Assembly: GCA_964345035.1 (NCBI GenBank)
Contig: CAYFPO010000020.1
Span: forward strand, 1-42,927
DNA: 42,927 nucleotides
Origin: CAYFPO01 sp964345035
GTDB taxonomy: Bacteria; Fidelibacterota; Marinisomatia; SCGC-AAA003-L08; GCA-002704045
Direction: 5' to 3'
This document shows positions 9,897 to 17,943 of the stretch, piece by piece (positions within the stretch are counted from its first letter, which is position 1; the number at the start of each line of letters is the position of its first letter). The position numbers and the translations under genes are program-made. The notes beneath the pieces were generated by a model. That model worked only from the letters and a program-made list of their open reading frames with translations, did not search any database and was not told where the DNA came from.

Positions 9897-10409
9897 ATGA
9901 AATCAGCTACCTTTATCGAATTTGAAAATGAATTTGATTTGATAGATGCGGTGAATGAAATGCAATCATCTGGCTATGAGATTAATGATGTGTATTCACC
10001 TTATGCCATTCATGGATTTGACAAAGCATTAGGTTTTAGACCATCGCGACTAACAAAAGTTTGTTTTGGATTTGCCTTCATTGGTTTAGCTCTTGCCCTA
10101 TGGTTAGAATATTGGATGTCAGCTGTTGATTGGCCCATAAATGTGGGAGGAAGACCTTGGAACTCTTTTCCAGCATTTATGCCCATTGCTTTTGAAGTGA
10201 TGGTGTTATTTTCAGGATTAGGTACAGTATTTTCATTCTTCTTGTGGAAAAAACTAAAAATGAAAAACTCAAAACAACCACATCTTCGAACTACAAATGA
10301 TAGATTCTATTGCGAACTCTATAATGACAAACAACGAATGAGTATTGACGGATTAAAAGATATCGCCAAAAAACACCATGGTAAAATCATGGAGGATCAA
10401 TGGATATAA
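9897..10409 (+). CDS. actD: ActD, membrane subunit of ACIII (DUF3341)
   Basis: The 170-residue protein has a soluble N-terminal part starting with a ferredoxin-fold-like segment (SATFIEFENEFDLIDAVNEM), two membrane helices (about 57-80 and 95-118) and a short basic tail. This is the layout of ActD/DUF3341. The conserved run YSPYAIHGFDKALGF matches the family core. ActD is thought to hold the ActC and ActF membrane modules together. It begins directly after the actC stop with a strong GGAAGGGGG site and overlaps actE by 10 bases. Confidence 0.88.
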   Translation: MKSATFIEFENEFDLIDAVNEMQSSGYEINDVYSPYAIHGFDKALGFRPSRLTKVCFGFAFIGLALALWLEYWMSAVDWPINVGGRPWNSFPAFMPIAFEVMVLFSGLGTVFSFFLWKKLKMKNSKQPHLRTTNDRFYCELYNDKQRMSIDGLKDIAKKHHGKIMEDQWI

Positions 10410-10933
10410 AACCTATTGCACATGTAGTATTGTCTATTATTTTTGTTTTCGTTTTGAATTATTTACTTCAATATGATCAAACAAAACCCAATGTAGAAGT
10501 AATGCCTGAGATGGTTCATTCTATTGCTTTTGATGCCTATGCACCCAATCCGCATTTTGAGAATAATCAGACATTACAGACACCTCCAGAAGGGTCTATT
10601 CCATTAGGCTTTATGCCCGAGTTTGATGTGGAAGATGTAAATGAAATTAATTCACCTCTCAAAGATGATGATATTGATATGGAAAGAGGCAAATTTATAT
10701 ATAATAATTTTTGTGCCGTTTGTCATGGATTTTCAGGAGATGGAGATGGTTCTGTAACTAAACGAGGGGTACCACCACCACCATCTATAAAAACGGATAA
10801 GGTGAGACAAATGTCTGATGGGAAATTGTATGATATTATTTCAAATGGAGTGGGGAATATGCCGCCTTATAATATCCAAATTAATAGAAAAGACAGATGG
10901 CAGGTAACTCATTATTTAAAGACGATGAAATAA
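10400..10933 (+). CDS. actE: ActE, monoheme cytochrome c of ACIII
   Basis: The 177-residue protein has one N-terminal hydrophobic segment (about 6-25) and one heme motif CAVCH near residue 109, with a probable distal Met in NMPPYNI. The pattern FCAVCHGFSGDGDG is typical of the ActE/cytochrome c class. In ACIII, ActE receives electrons from ActA and delivers them to a soluble or oxidase-bound acceptor. The N-terminus lacks the lipobox cysteine seen in Flavobacterium ActE. It appears to be held by an uncleaved helix instead. The stop overlaps the preferred actF start by one base. Confidence 0.9.
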   Translation: MDIKPIAHVVLSIIFVFVLNYLLQYDQTKPNVEVMPEMVHSIAFDAYAPNPHFENNQTLQTPPEGSIPLGFMPEFDVEDVNEINSPLKDDDIDMERGKFIYNNFCAVCHGFSGDGDGSVTKRGVPPPPSIKTDKVRQMSDGKLYDIISNGVGNMPPYNIQINRKDRWQVTHYLKTMK

Positions 10934-12096
10934 TGGAAAAGAATGTATTTATATTAAATGATAATTTGCTAAAAATCGTATTTAAGGCCATTGTTATAGG
11001 GGTAATAACAATTGTGCTTGGTGTATTGTATAGTGATCGTATTTGGATGAACTTGCTTTTATCAGCAAATTATGTTACGGGATTAGCCTTTGCCGGTATG
11101 TTTTTTGTGGCTGTCCAATATGTTAGTAATGCAGGATGGGGTGCCATAGTTCGTCGTATCCCGGAATCCATGTTTGGATTACTAAAATATGGATTTTTAT
11201 TCATGATTTTATGCGTTATTGGTTCACATGAATTGTATGAGTGGACACATACAGAAGTGGTGAATAATGATCCAATTTTGTTGGGTAAAAAGCCGTGGCT
11301 GAATATATCCGGATTTTTAATTCGTATTCCAATTTATTTTGGAATATGGTATGTGTTTGGACGACCAATAATAAAGCATTCTCATCTTCAAGATGTAACA
11401 GGGGATTTAGAACATACACAAAAATCTGTTCGGTGGTCTGCAGCGTGGCTCTATTTAGGAAGTATTGCATTTGTTGTATCAAGCTTCGATTGGATCATGT
11501 CAATTGAACCCCATTGGTTTAGTACAATTTTCGGTTTATATCATTTCTCTGGAATGTTTAATACTGGTTTGGCTTTCATGATTATTATTCTCATTTTTCT
11601 TCGTAGAAATGGTTCCTTAACATTATTAAAAGATGACCATCTGCATGAGTTGGGGCGATATTTGTTTGCTTTCACAACATTTTGGATTTATATATGGTTT
11701 TCACAACATATGTTGATATGGTACGCAAATATCCCTGAAGAAAACAGTTATTTTTTAAAGCGTCATGATGGTCCATTCTTGTTATTATCAATATTGAATA
11801 TTTTCCTTAATTGGTTAATCCCATTTATCATATTACTCTTTAGAAAAACAAAACGATTGGAGAAAACTCTATTGTTTGTATCAGTGACGGTATTATGTGG
11901 TCATTGGTTAGATTTATATTTAATGATTTTTCCACCATTTTTAGGTGAAGTCCCCCAGTTTGGGTTTATAGAGTTAGGTGTAGCCATTGGAATTGTTGGT
12001 TTATCATTTGGGGTGGTAATGCACAGATTATCAAAACGGAATTTAATTCCATTAAAAGACCCCTATATACATGAGAGCCTTAATCTACATACATAA
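10933..12096 (+). CDS. actF: ActF, second NrfD-like membrane subunit of ACIII
   Basis: A polytopic protein of 387 residues with about ten helices, homologous to ActC but shorter. The ATG at 10933 overlaps the actE stop (TAATG) and is preferred to the in-frame ATG at 10897, which would run 37 bases into actE. Family marks include HELYEWTH, SFDWIMSIEPHWFSTIFGLY and HMLIWYANIPEE, all strongly typical of ActF. It probably contributes a proton-conducting module next to ActD. This is the last ACIII gene: no actG and no heme-copper oxidase follow, and the next gene is a porin-like protein. Confidence 0.9.
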   Translation: MEKNVFILNDNLLKIVFKAIVIGVITIVLGVLYSDRIWMNLLLSANYVTGLAFAGMFFVAVQYVSNAGWGAIVRRIPESMFGLLKYGFLFMILCVIGSHELYEWTHTEVVNNDPILLGKKPWLNISGFLIRIPIYFGIWYVFGRPIIKHSHLQDVTGDLEHTQKSVRWSAAWLYLGSIAFVVSSFDWIMSIEPHWFSTIFGLYHFSGMFNTGLAFMIIILIFLRRNGSLTLLKDDHLHELGRYLFAFTTFWIYIWFSQHMLIWYANIPEENSYFLKRHDGPFLLLSILNIFLNWLIPFIILLFRKTKRLEKTLLFVSVTVLCGHWLDLYLMIFPPFLGEVPQFGFIELGVAIGIVGLSFGVVMHRLSKRNLIPLKDPYIHESLNLHT

Positions 12097-12109
12097 AAGG
12101 AGAAGTAAA

Positions 12110-13249
12110 ATGAAGAAAAATATAGTTTATTTATTGATGTTAATCCCATTGTTTGCAATGATGTTTGCCGCTGATTTTTCAGTGAAAAGTCAAGTGCGAT
12201 ATCGATATGAAGCAGTGGATAAAGATTTTGACAGTAATACAGGATATAATGTCCAAAACTATTTGAGGTCACGTATTGGTGTTGAGTTTACAAGTGAATC
12301 TGTAACCTCATTTATGCAACTTCAAGACTCGCGAGTTATGGGAAGTGAAACCAATACACTCAAAGATGGTTCTGCGGATATTATGGACTTTCATCAAGCA
12401 TACTTTAAAATCAATAATTTATTTGATACTCCACTCAATTTAAAAATTGGTCGTTTTGAGTCAATTTATGGTGGTCAGCGGTTAATTGGTGCAGTGGGAT
12501 GGCATAATATCGGTCGTTCTTTTGATGGTTTGTTATTCAACTATAAAAATGATATTATTGATGTAGATGTCTTTACACATAAATTAGTTGCTGAAACTGA
12601 TAGTACGGATGAAAAGGATTTATTGGGAGTCTATTCTAAATTCAATTTAATAGAGAATCAAAATATTCATGGATACGTGTTTCAAGATGGCGATATGAAT
12701 ACTTTTGGTAGTTATCTTAAAGGTGGTTTTAAAAACTTTGGATATGATATTGAATTGGCATTTCAAAATGGAATTGAATCGGAGAATATTGAATTTGCTG
12801 GAAAATTATTAGCAGTAAACTTACACTATAAACATTCTTTTGCAAAATTCAGTGGTGGGGTTGATTATGTATCTGGTGATGATAGCAAAACAACTGATAA
12901 AAATGAATCATTTAGTACGCTATATGCCACAAATCATAAATTCTACGGTTTTATGGATTATTTCTTAAACCTTCCTGAAAATACAAGCAATCTTGGATTG
13001 ATGGATATTCATGTTAAATTGAGTGATTTTACATTATTTGGATTAAAATTCAATGGGGCATATCATCTATTTAATGCAGATCAATCAGATGAGTCTTTTG
13101 GTTCAGAATTAGATTTAACTGTAATTAAAAAGTATAATAAAAATGTGAAGTTTGTTGCTGGTTATTCTGTGTTTACCCCAGGTGAACTAAAATCATCTAG
13201 TAATGAATCAGCTACATTCACATACCTTATGACTATTATCAACTTATAA
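12110..13249 (+). CDS. Outer-membrane porin-like beta-barrel protein (alginate-export-like)
   Basis: This 379-residue protein begins with a clear signal peptide (MKKNIVYLLMLIPLFAMMFA). The ATG at 12110 is preferred because AAAAGGAG lies before it. The mature part is rich in alternating hydrophobic and polar strands, aromatic belts and turn residues, and contains LKIGRFESIYGGQRLIGAVG, a pattern I associate with the alginate-export/porin superfamily. It ends in a terminal strand TYLMTIINL, although without a final Phe. The gene follows actF by 13 bases, so it probably belongs to the respiratory operon. A role in letting nitrate or nitrite cross the outer membrane is a reasonable inference but not shown by the sequence. 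Confidence 0.7.
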   Translation: MKKNIVYLLMLIPLFAMMFAADFSVKSQVRYRYEAVDKDFDSNTGYNVQNYLRSRIGVEFTSESVTSFMQLQDSRVMGSETNTLKDGSADIMDFHQAYFKINNLFDTPLNLKIGRFESIYGGQRLIGAVGWHNIGRSFDGLLFNYKNDIIDVDVFTHKLVAETDSTDEKDLLGVYSKFNLIENQNIHGYVFQDGDMNTFGSYLKGGFKNFGYDIELAFQNGIESENIEFAGKLLAVNLHYKHSFAKFSGGVDYVSGDDSKTTDKNESFSTLYATNHKFYGFMDYFLNLPENTSNLGLMDIHVKLSDFTLFGLKFNGAYHLFNADQSDESFGSELDLTVIKKYNKNVKFVAGYSVFTPGELKSSSNESATFTYLMTIINL

Positions 13250-13420
13250 TAGGATAAGTAGGTAGAAATATATTAAATTTAGCATAGGGATTATTGTTGA
13301 TTTATTTCTCTTAGTAGAAAGACCTAAGTCTATAAAGATATGGTTTGATACCGGCACGGTTCTGATAGAAATGTCAGAATCTGCTCCCGATTTCTCTTTT
13401 GAGAATGACTTGGAAATGAG
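13250..13420 (+). promoter_or_regulatory. Intergenic leader before the moco operon, with an 8-bp hairpin
   Basis: This 171-base gap separates the respiratory genes from moaA. It holds a stem-loop at 13358-13381: arms GGTTCTGA and TCAGAATC pair over 8 bp (one G-U) around an 8-base loop. A weaker CTTAG/CTAAG stem lies at 13310-13328. It does not match the Moco riboswitch as I remember it. The same DNA also keeps one frame open for 62 codons (13266-13454) without an ATG or GTG near its start. Whether it acts as an RNA leader or a remnant gene is unknown. Confidence 0.35.
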
Positions 13421-14449
13421 ATGGAAAAAATATATCAAATATCAAAATCATTAAGATTTGACGATAGTTTTTATAATTCCAAAAAAATTATCGATCAACA
13501 CAATAGAATATTTAATTATTTACGCATTGCCATCAATGATGTATGTAATTTGAAATGCTCTTATTGTTTACCTCAAAAATCTAATTATACCTGCAAACCC
13601 CAACTTACATCCACGGAAATATGTAAAATTATCAATTCTGTTTCACAGATTGGGGTGAATAAAATTCGATTTACCGGTGGAGAACCATTGTTGCATAAAG
13701 ATATTTCACTATTTGTAGTAACTGCATCTCAACAACCAAATATAAACTCTGTCAACATTACTACAAATGGAGTGTTATTAGAAGATAAATTACCTCAACT
13801 TATTTCCTCAGGGCTTACGGGTGTAAACATTAGTGTTGATTCATTAATAAAAGATAAATACAAACAAATTACCGGTAATAATAAGCTCTATAAAACTTTA
13901 TCTGGTATAGATGCAGCTCTCTCATACGAAAAATTGGACGTCAAAGTTAATGTAGTCACAATGGATGGATTTAACAATAATGAAATTGTTTCATTTATTG
14001 AGTATTTTAAAACCATGCCCATTACATTAAGATTTATTGAGGTTATGCCTTTTAATGGTTATGATTCAACAATATCCCAAAAATTCTTTTCCTCAGATTC
14101 TATTTTAGGTGTGATAAAAAATCATTTACCTCAACACGAAATTTATAATGGAACTAAAACTGAACATTATTCCATAAAATATCCCAATCATCCATTAAAG
14201 ATTGCAGTAATTCCGTCATTTACTAGATCATTATGTCAAAATTGTAATCGTATTAGAATAACCTCTGATGGGAAAATTATGAATTGCTTATATTCTTCTT
14301 CAAAATATGATTTATTAAAAAAAATCCGTAACGGTGAGTCTATATGTGAATCGATAAAAGATGCAATGTGGAATAAGGTAACTGATGGATGGAGTGCCCA
14401 GAAACAACATTTTCGGAAATTTAACTCAATGTCAACAATTGGTGGATGA
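13421..14449 (+). CDS. moaA: MoaA, GTP 3',8-cyclase
   Basis: This 342-residue radical SAM enzyme carries out the first step of molybdenum cofactor synthesis, converting GTP to 3',8-cyclo-7,8-dihydro-GTP. The radical SAM cluster motif is CNLKCSYC (about residues 42-49). The C-terminal second [4Fe-4S] site is CQNCNRIRITSDGKIMNC. The SAM-binding FTGGEPLL stretch follows the first cluster. The usual C-terminal GG is present (STIGG), which MoaA needs for function. Length is close to the E. coli protein (329 aa). It starts the moco operon and its TGA overlaps the next start. Confidence 0.96.
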   Translation: MEKIYQISKSLRFDDSFYNSKKIIDQHNRIFNYLRIAINDVCNLKCSYCLPQKSNYTCKPQLTSTEICKIINSVSQIGVNKIRFTGGEPLLHKDISLFVVTASQQPNINSVNITTNGVLLEDKLPQLISSGLTGVNISVDSLIKDKYKQITGNNKLYKTLSGIDAALSYEKLDVKVNVVTMDGFNNNEIVSFIEYFKTMPITLRFIEVMPFNGYDSTISQKFFSSDSILGVIKNHLPQHEIYNGTKTEHYSIKYPNHPLKIAVIPSFTRSLCQNCNRIRITSDGKIMNCLYSSSKYDLLKKIRNGESICESIKDAMWNKVTDGWSAQKQHFRKFNSMSTIGG

Positions 14450-15393
14450 TGAAAGGTTTTACCCATATAGATTCATCTGGAAATGCAAAAATGGTAGATG
14501 TTACAGATAAAGTAGTTACATGCAGAATTGCTCATGCTTCTGGAAGCATTTTTATGAATTCTACTACTATTGAATCCATTAAAAATGATGAATTAAAAAA
14601 AGGAAATGTACTTACCACTGCAAAAATATCTGGCATACAAGCTGCAAAAAAAACGGCTGATTTAATCCCAATGTGCCACCAATTACATTTATCATTTGTG
14701 GATATTAAGTTTATTATTAAATGGGATTCTATTGAAATTCAATCTGTGGTAAAGACACAAGAATCTACTGGTGTTGAAATGGAAGCCTTAACAGCAGTAT
14801 CCGTTACGGCATTAACCATTTATGATATGTGTAAAGCAATTGATAAGAATATGAGTATTGGAGAGGTAAAACTGACCCATAAAGTAGGTGGTAAATCCAG
14901 CCATGCACTTGAATATAGACCCTCTGTTGGTGTCATTACACTTAGTGATAGTCTTTCAGCAGGAAACGGGGATGATGAATCAGGAAAATTACTTGTAAAT
15001 AGCTTCAAAGCAGAAGGATGCAGCGTAGATAATTATACAGTACTTCCAGATGGATCAAATGAGTTAGTATCCACAATGGATAATTGGATAAATTCAGGGG
15101 TAGAGTTAATTATTACTACTGGTGGGACAGGATTGGGTCCACGAGATTTAACCATTGATTCCATTGAAAATATTTTTGATTCAGAACTCCCAGGAGTTGA
15201 ACAAGCTATCCATGCTTATGGACGAAATAAAGTAAAAACTTCCATGCTTTCGCGATTAAAAGCAGGGAAAAAAAATAACACTATTATCATTGCATTGCCG
15301 GGAAGCCCCAATGCTGTAAAAGACGCCTTGCAAGTTCTTATTCCTACAATTTTTCATTCATTCCACATGATGAAAGGGGAGAAGCATGGATAG
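14446..15393 (+). CDS. MoaC-MoaB bifunctional molybdenum cofactor protein
   Basis: The 315-residue protein is a fusion. Residues 1-155 are MoaC (cyclic pyranopterin monophosphate synthase), seen in PMCHQLHLSF, GVEMEALTAVSVTALTIYDMC and the catalytic-lysine-like DKNMSIGEVKLTHKVGGKS. Residues 158-315 are a MoaB/MogA-type domain (molybdopterin adenylyltransferase), seen in GVITLSDS, TTGGTGLGPRD and LPGSPNAV. It catalyses steps two and the adenylation step of Moco synthesis. Fused MoaCB proteins are known in several phyla, so the fusion itself is not new. The start is ATGATG overlapping the moaA stop, with the first ATG chosen. The next gene overlaps by 8 bases. Confidence 0.94.
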   Translation: MMKGFTHIDSSGNAKMVDVTDKVVTCRIAHASGSIFMNSTTIESIKNDELKKGNVLTTAKISGIQAAKKTADLIPMCHQLHLSFVDIKFIIKWDSIEIQSVVKTQESTGVEMEALTAVSVTALTIYDMCKAIDKNMSIGEVKLTHKVGGKSSHALEYRPSVGVITLSDSLSAGNGDDESGKLLVNSFKAEGCSVDNYTVLPDGSNELVSTMDNWINSGVELIITTGGTGLGPRDLTIDSIENIFDSELPGVEQAIHAYGRNKVKTSMLSRLKAGKKNNTIIIALPGSPNAVKDALQVLIPTIFHSFHMMKGEKHG

Positions 15394-16126
15394 TTATTTT
15401 TTGCCAGTTATCTTCTTTGTTATTGCATTTTTGTACTCATCTGTTGGATTGGGAGGTGGATCATCTTACACCGCATTAATGAGCATCTCTGGTATTTCAT
15501 TCAGATTGATACCTACGGCATCATTGAGTTTAAATTTAGTTGTTACATTTTTAGGAATGATAAACTACTGGAGGAGTGGTTTTGGGAAATTAAAACTCAT
15601 ACTTCCATTATTATTAACATCAATACCCATGGCATATTTTGCAGGGAAGCTGGATTTACCTGAGTTCTACTTTAAAATAATTTTATTGTTTACATTATCC
15701 TTGATACTGATTAGGTTATATCTTGTAAAAAACCTAACAATTGATATTAGATTAACGGCATTACAAAAGTGGATATTCGGCTTTAGTATTGGTGCAATCT
15801 TAGGTTTCGTTGCAGGAACTGTTGGAATCGGTGGAGGGATTTATTTGATTCCTTTAATAATTATGTTTGGTTTAGCATCAGAAAAAGAAGCCGCAGCCTG
15901 TGGTTCCGTTTTTATTTGGATGAATTCATTATCGGGGCTTATTTCTCGTATGCAGTATCAATCAATGAACATAACTTTCATCCTACCATTGATGATTGCC
16001 GTTATCCTGGGGGGGCTTGTAGGTTCTTTTTTGGGTGCTTCTTATTTTGAACCTGAAACTATTCAAAAGGTATTAGGTGTGGTAATTTTAATTGCTGTAA
16101 CAATGTTATTGCGGGAGGTATTATGA
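15386..16126 (+). CDS. TSUP-family membrane permease (TauE/SafE, DUF81)
   Basis: The 246-residue protein has about eight hydrophobic helices in two repeats. Each repeat has the glycine-rich element of the TauE/SafE family: SSVGLGGGSSYTAL near residue 19 and AGTVGIGGGIYLIPL near residue 146. Family members move sulfite, sulfoacetate, thiosulfate and other organosulfur or oxyanion substrates. It lies inside the moco operon with overlaps on both sides (moaCB 8 bases, moeA 4 bases), so it is translated with cofactor genes. A link to sulfur supply or to molybdate or sulfite handling is possible, but the substrate is not shown by the sequence. Confidence 0.85.
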   Translation: MDSYFLPVIFFVIAFLYSSVGLGGGSSYTALMSISGISFRLIPTASLSLNLVVTFLGMINYWRSGFGKLKLILPLLLTSIPMAYFAGKLDLPEFYFKIILLFTLSLILIRLYLVKNLTIDIRLTALQKWIFGFSIGAILGFVAGTVGIGGGIYLIPLIIMFGLASEKEAAACGSVFIWMNSLSGLISRMQYQSMNITFILPLMIAVILGGLVGSFLGASYFEPETIQKVLGVVILIAVTMLLREVL

Positions 16127-17316
16127 TTTCATATCCACAGGCACTTAAATCTGTTTTACAAAATGTTATATCATTGAAATCTGTAAACATCCAATTGAAG
16201 GATGCATTACATCAAGTGGTTTCAAAAGATATACTTGCACCGTTTTCATCACCAGCATTTGATAATTCTGCAATGGATGGCTTTGCCATAAATACTTTTG
16301 ATTTTAAGGATAAAACTCCAATAAAGCTAAAATGTATTGGAGAAAGTAGAGCAGGGCAACCCTATAATGGTTCGCTTAAAAGGGGAGATTGTATAAAGTG
16401 TATGACAGGTGCAGTGATTCCAAATGGAGCAAATGCAGTTATTAAAGTTGAAGATAGCAGTGGATTTGAATCTAAAATTGTTGAGTTTTATACGATACCG
16501 GTAGAAAATCTAAATATCCGTAAAAAAGGTGAAGAAGTTGTAAAAGGAAAAGTGATTGTCAAGAAGGCAACCAAAATTACACCCGAAATGATGGGAGTTT
16601 TAACTCACTTTGGAATTACAGAATTTGAGGCGTATGAAAAAATCAATGTCCATCTCATTACCACTGGTGATGAAGTTGTTGAAAATAAAAATGAAATTAA
16701 TACCGGTTCAGTATTTAATTCCAATGCAGGAACATTAAAGCAGTTATTGAAAATGAATCACTGCAATGTAATTCATTCTCATGTTTCAGATGACAAACAA
16801 GAAATGGTGGATCTGTTGTCCAATTTTAATAAAGATGTTGATTTAATCATCACAACAGGCGGAATATCAATGGGGGAGTTTGATTTTGTGAAAGAAGCAT
16901 TTGCAGAATCAAATATTAAAGAGGTGTTCTGGAAAGTAGCACAGAAGCCTGGGAAGCCACTGTATTTTGGTAAATCCGGTAAAACTGTAGTTTTTGGTTT
17001 TCCTGGAAATCCCGTTTCGGCCATTATGTGTTTTTACATTTACATCAATCCATTCATAGCAAAAATACTTGGTTTAAAAACACAGACAGAGTTTTACGGA
17101 AAACTCTCTGAACCATTTAATTCCGATAAAAAAAAGTATCGTTTTTTATTTGGAGAATTTTGGATTGACGAAGTAGGAAATGTGAAATGTAAACCTTCTA
17201 AAAAAACAGGGTCTCACATGCTAACTTCCACCACAAATGCCAATTGTATTTTGTCAACACCACCAAGCAATAGAGTACTTACTACAGATGATTTAATAAA
17301 TATTACACCACTATAG
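16123..17316 (+). CDS. moeA: MoeA, molybdopterin molybdenumtransferase
   Basis: A 397-residue protein that inserts molybdate into adenylylated molybdopterin. Family landmarks: FDNSAMDGFAI (residues 45-57 region), GESRAGQPYNG, KCMTGAVIPNGANAVIKVED, ITTGDEVV and the MoCF-like domain with TTGGISMGEFDFV and FGFPGNPVSA. The catalytic Asp of the DN-S-AMDG loop is present. Length fits MoeA (411 aa in E. coli). It overlaps the TSUP gene by 4 bases and moaD follows directly after the stop, within one moco operon. Confidence 0.95.
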   Translation: MISYPQALKSVLQNVISLKSVNIQLKDALHQVVSKDILAPFSSPAFDNSAMDGFAINTFDFKDKTPIKLKCIGESRAGQPYNGSLKRGDCIKCMTGAVIPNGANAVIKVEDSSGFESKIVEFYTIPVENLNIRKKGEEVVKGKVIVKKATKITPEMMGVLTHFGITEFEAYEKINVHLITTGDEVVENKNEINTGSVFNSNAGTLKQLLKMNHCNVIHSHVSDDKQEMVDLLSNFNKDVDLIITTGGISMGEFDFVKEAFAESNIKEVFWKVAQKPGKPLYFGKSGKTVVFGFPGNPVSAIMCFYIYINPFIAKILGLKTQTEFYGKLSEPFNSDKKKYRFLFGEFWIDEVGNVKCKPSKKTGSHMLTSTTNANCILSTPPSNRVLTTDDLINITPL

Positions 17317-17562
17317 ATGATTAATGTACAAGTCAAATTATTTTCAATTGTAAAGGATTCGGTGGGTGAATCTAACATTTTGTTAAATGTGAGTGATAAA
17401 TCCACAGCTGAGGATATTCTTCACAAAATTATCAAGAAAAATGAAGAAAAATTGTTGGGTCTCCCAATAAGAATTGCTGTGAATCAGTCTTATGTTGATG
17501 AATCATATCCTATAAATGATGGTGATGTGGTGGCATTAATTCCACCTGTATCAGGAGGATGA
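17317..17562 (+). CDS. moaD: MoaD, molybdopterin synthase small subunit
   Basis: An 81-residue ubiquitin-like protein that ends in PPVSGG. The terminal Gly-Gly is the site of thiocarboxylation, giving the sulfur that MoaE transfers to cPMP. The core DVVALIPPVSGG is the MoaD/ThiS C-terminal pattern. The start follows the moeA stop directly and moaE begins right after its TGA, so the two synthase subunits are translated together. Confidence 0.93.
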   Translation: MINVQVKLFSIVKDSVGESNILLNVSDKSTAEDILHKIIKKNEEKLLGLPIRIAVNQSYVDESYPINDGDVVALIPPVSGG

Positions 17563-17943
17563 ATGATTCTCACTAAAATAATCGATTCTAAAATTACTGA
17601 TGATTCCATTCCGTTAAATCAAAGTAAAAATATAGGATCAGTACTTAGATTCAACGGCTGCATTCGAAATATGGAAGATATGAATGAAATTTCCGGAATA
17701 TTTTATGAATACTACAATGGAATGGCTGAATCCGAGCTTCATCGTTTAGCAAATTCAACTATGGAAAATTTTAAAATTGAGTCGATTATTTGTATTCATC
17801 GTACCGGATTTATCCCCATTGGAGAAAGTGCAATTTTGTTAGAAATTCAATCTAAGCATCGCCAGGAATCATTAGAAGCAATGACATGGTTTATGGATAA
17901 ATTAAAAGTTGATGTACCAATTTGGAAGCGAATTGATGTATGA
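17563..17943 (+). CDS. moaE: MoaE, molybdopterin synthase large subunit
   Basis: This 126-residue catalytic subunit of molybdopterin synthase converts cPMP to molybdopterin with sulfur from MoaD. Recognisable elements are GSVLRFNGCIRN, YEYYNGMAESEL, IICIHRTGFIPIGE, SKHRQESLEAM and DKLKVDVPIWKR. The last of these holds the conserved catalytic lysines near the C-terminus. It is close to the usual length (about 140-150 aa), slightly short. It follows moaD directly and overlaps mobA by 8 bases. Confidence 0.93.
   Translation: MILTKIIDSKITDDSIPLNQSKNIGSVLRFNGCIRNMEDMNEISGIFYEYYNGMAESELHRLANSTMENFKIESIICIHRTGFIPIGESAILLEIQSKHRQESLEAMTWFMDKLKVDVPIWKRIDV

Noticed and set aside
10897..10932. Earlier in-frame ATG as actF start
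   Set aside because: It would lie 37 bases inside actE, and the ATG at 10933 gives the TAATG overlap typical for coupled genes.
13250..13420. Moco riboswitch before moaA
   Set aside because: The sequence does not show the conserved Moco RNA stems I recall, so only a generic leader hairpin is claimed.
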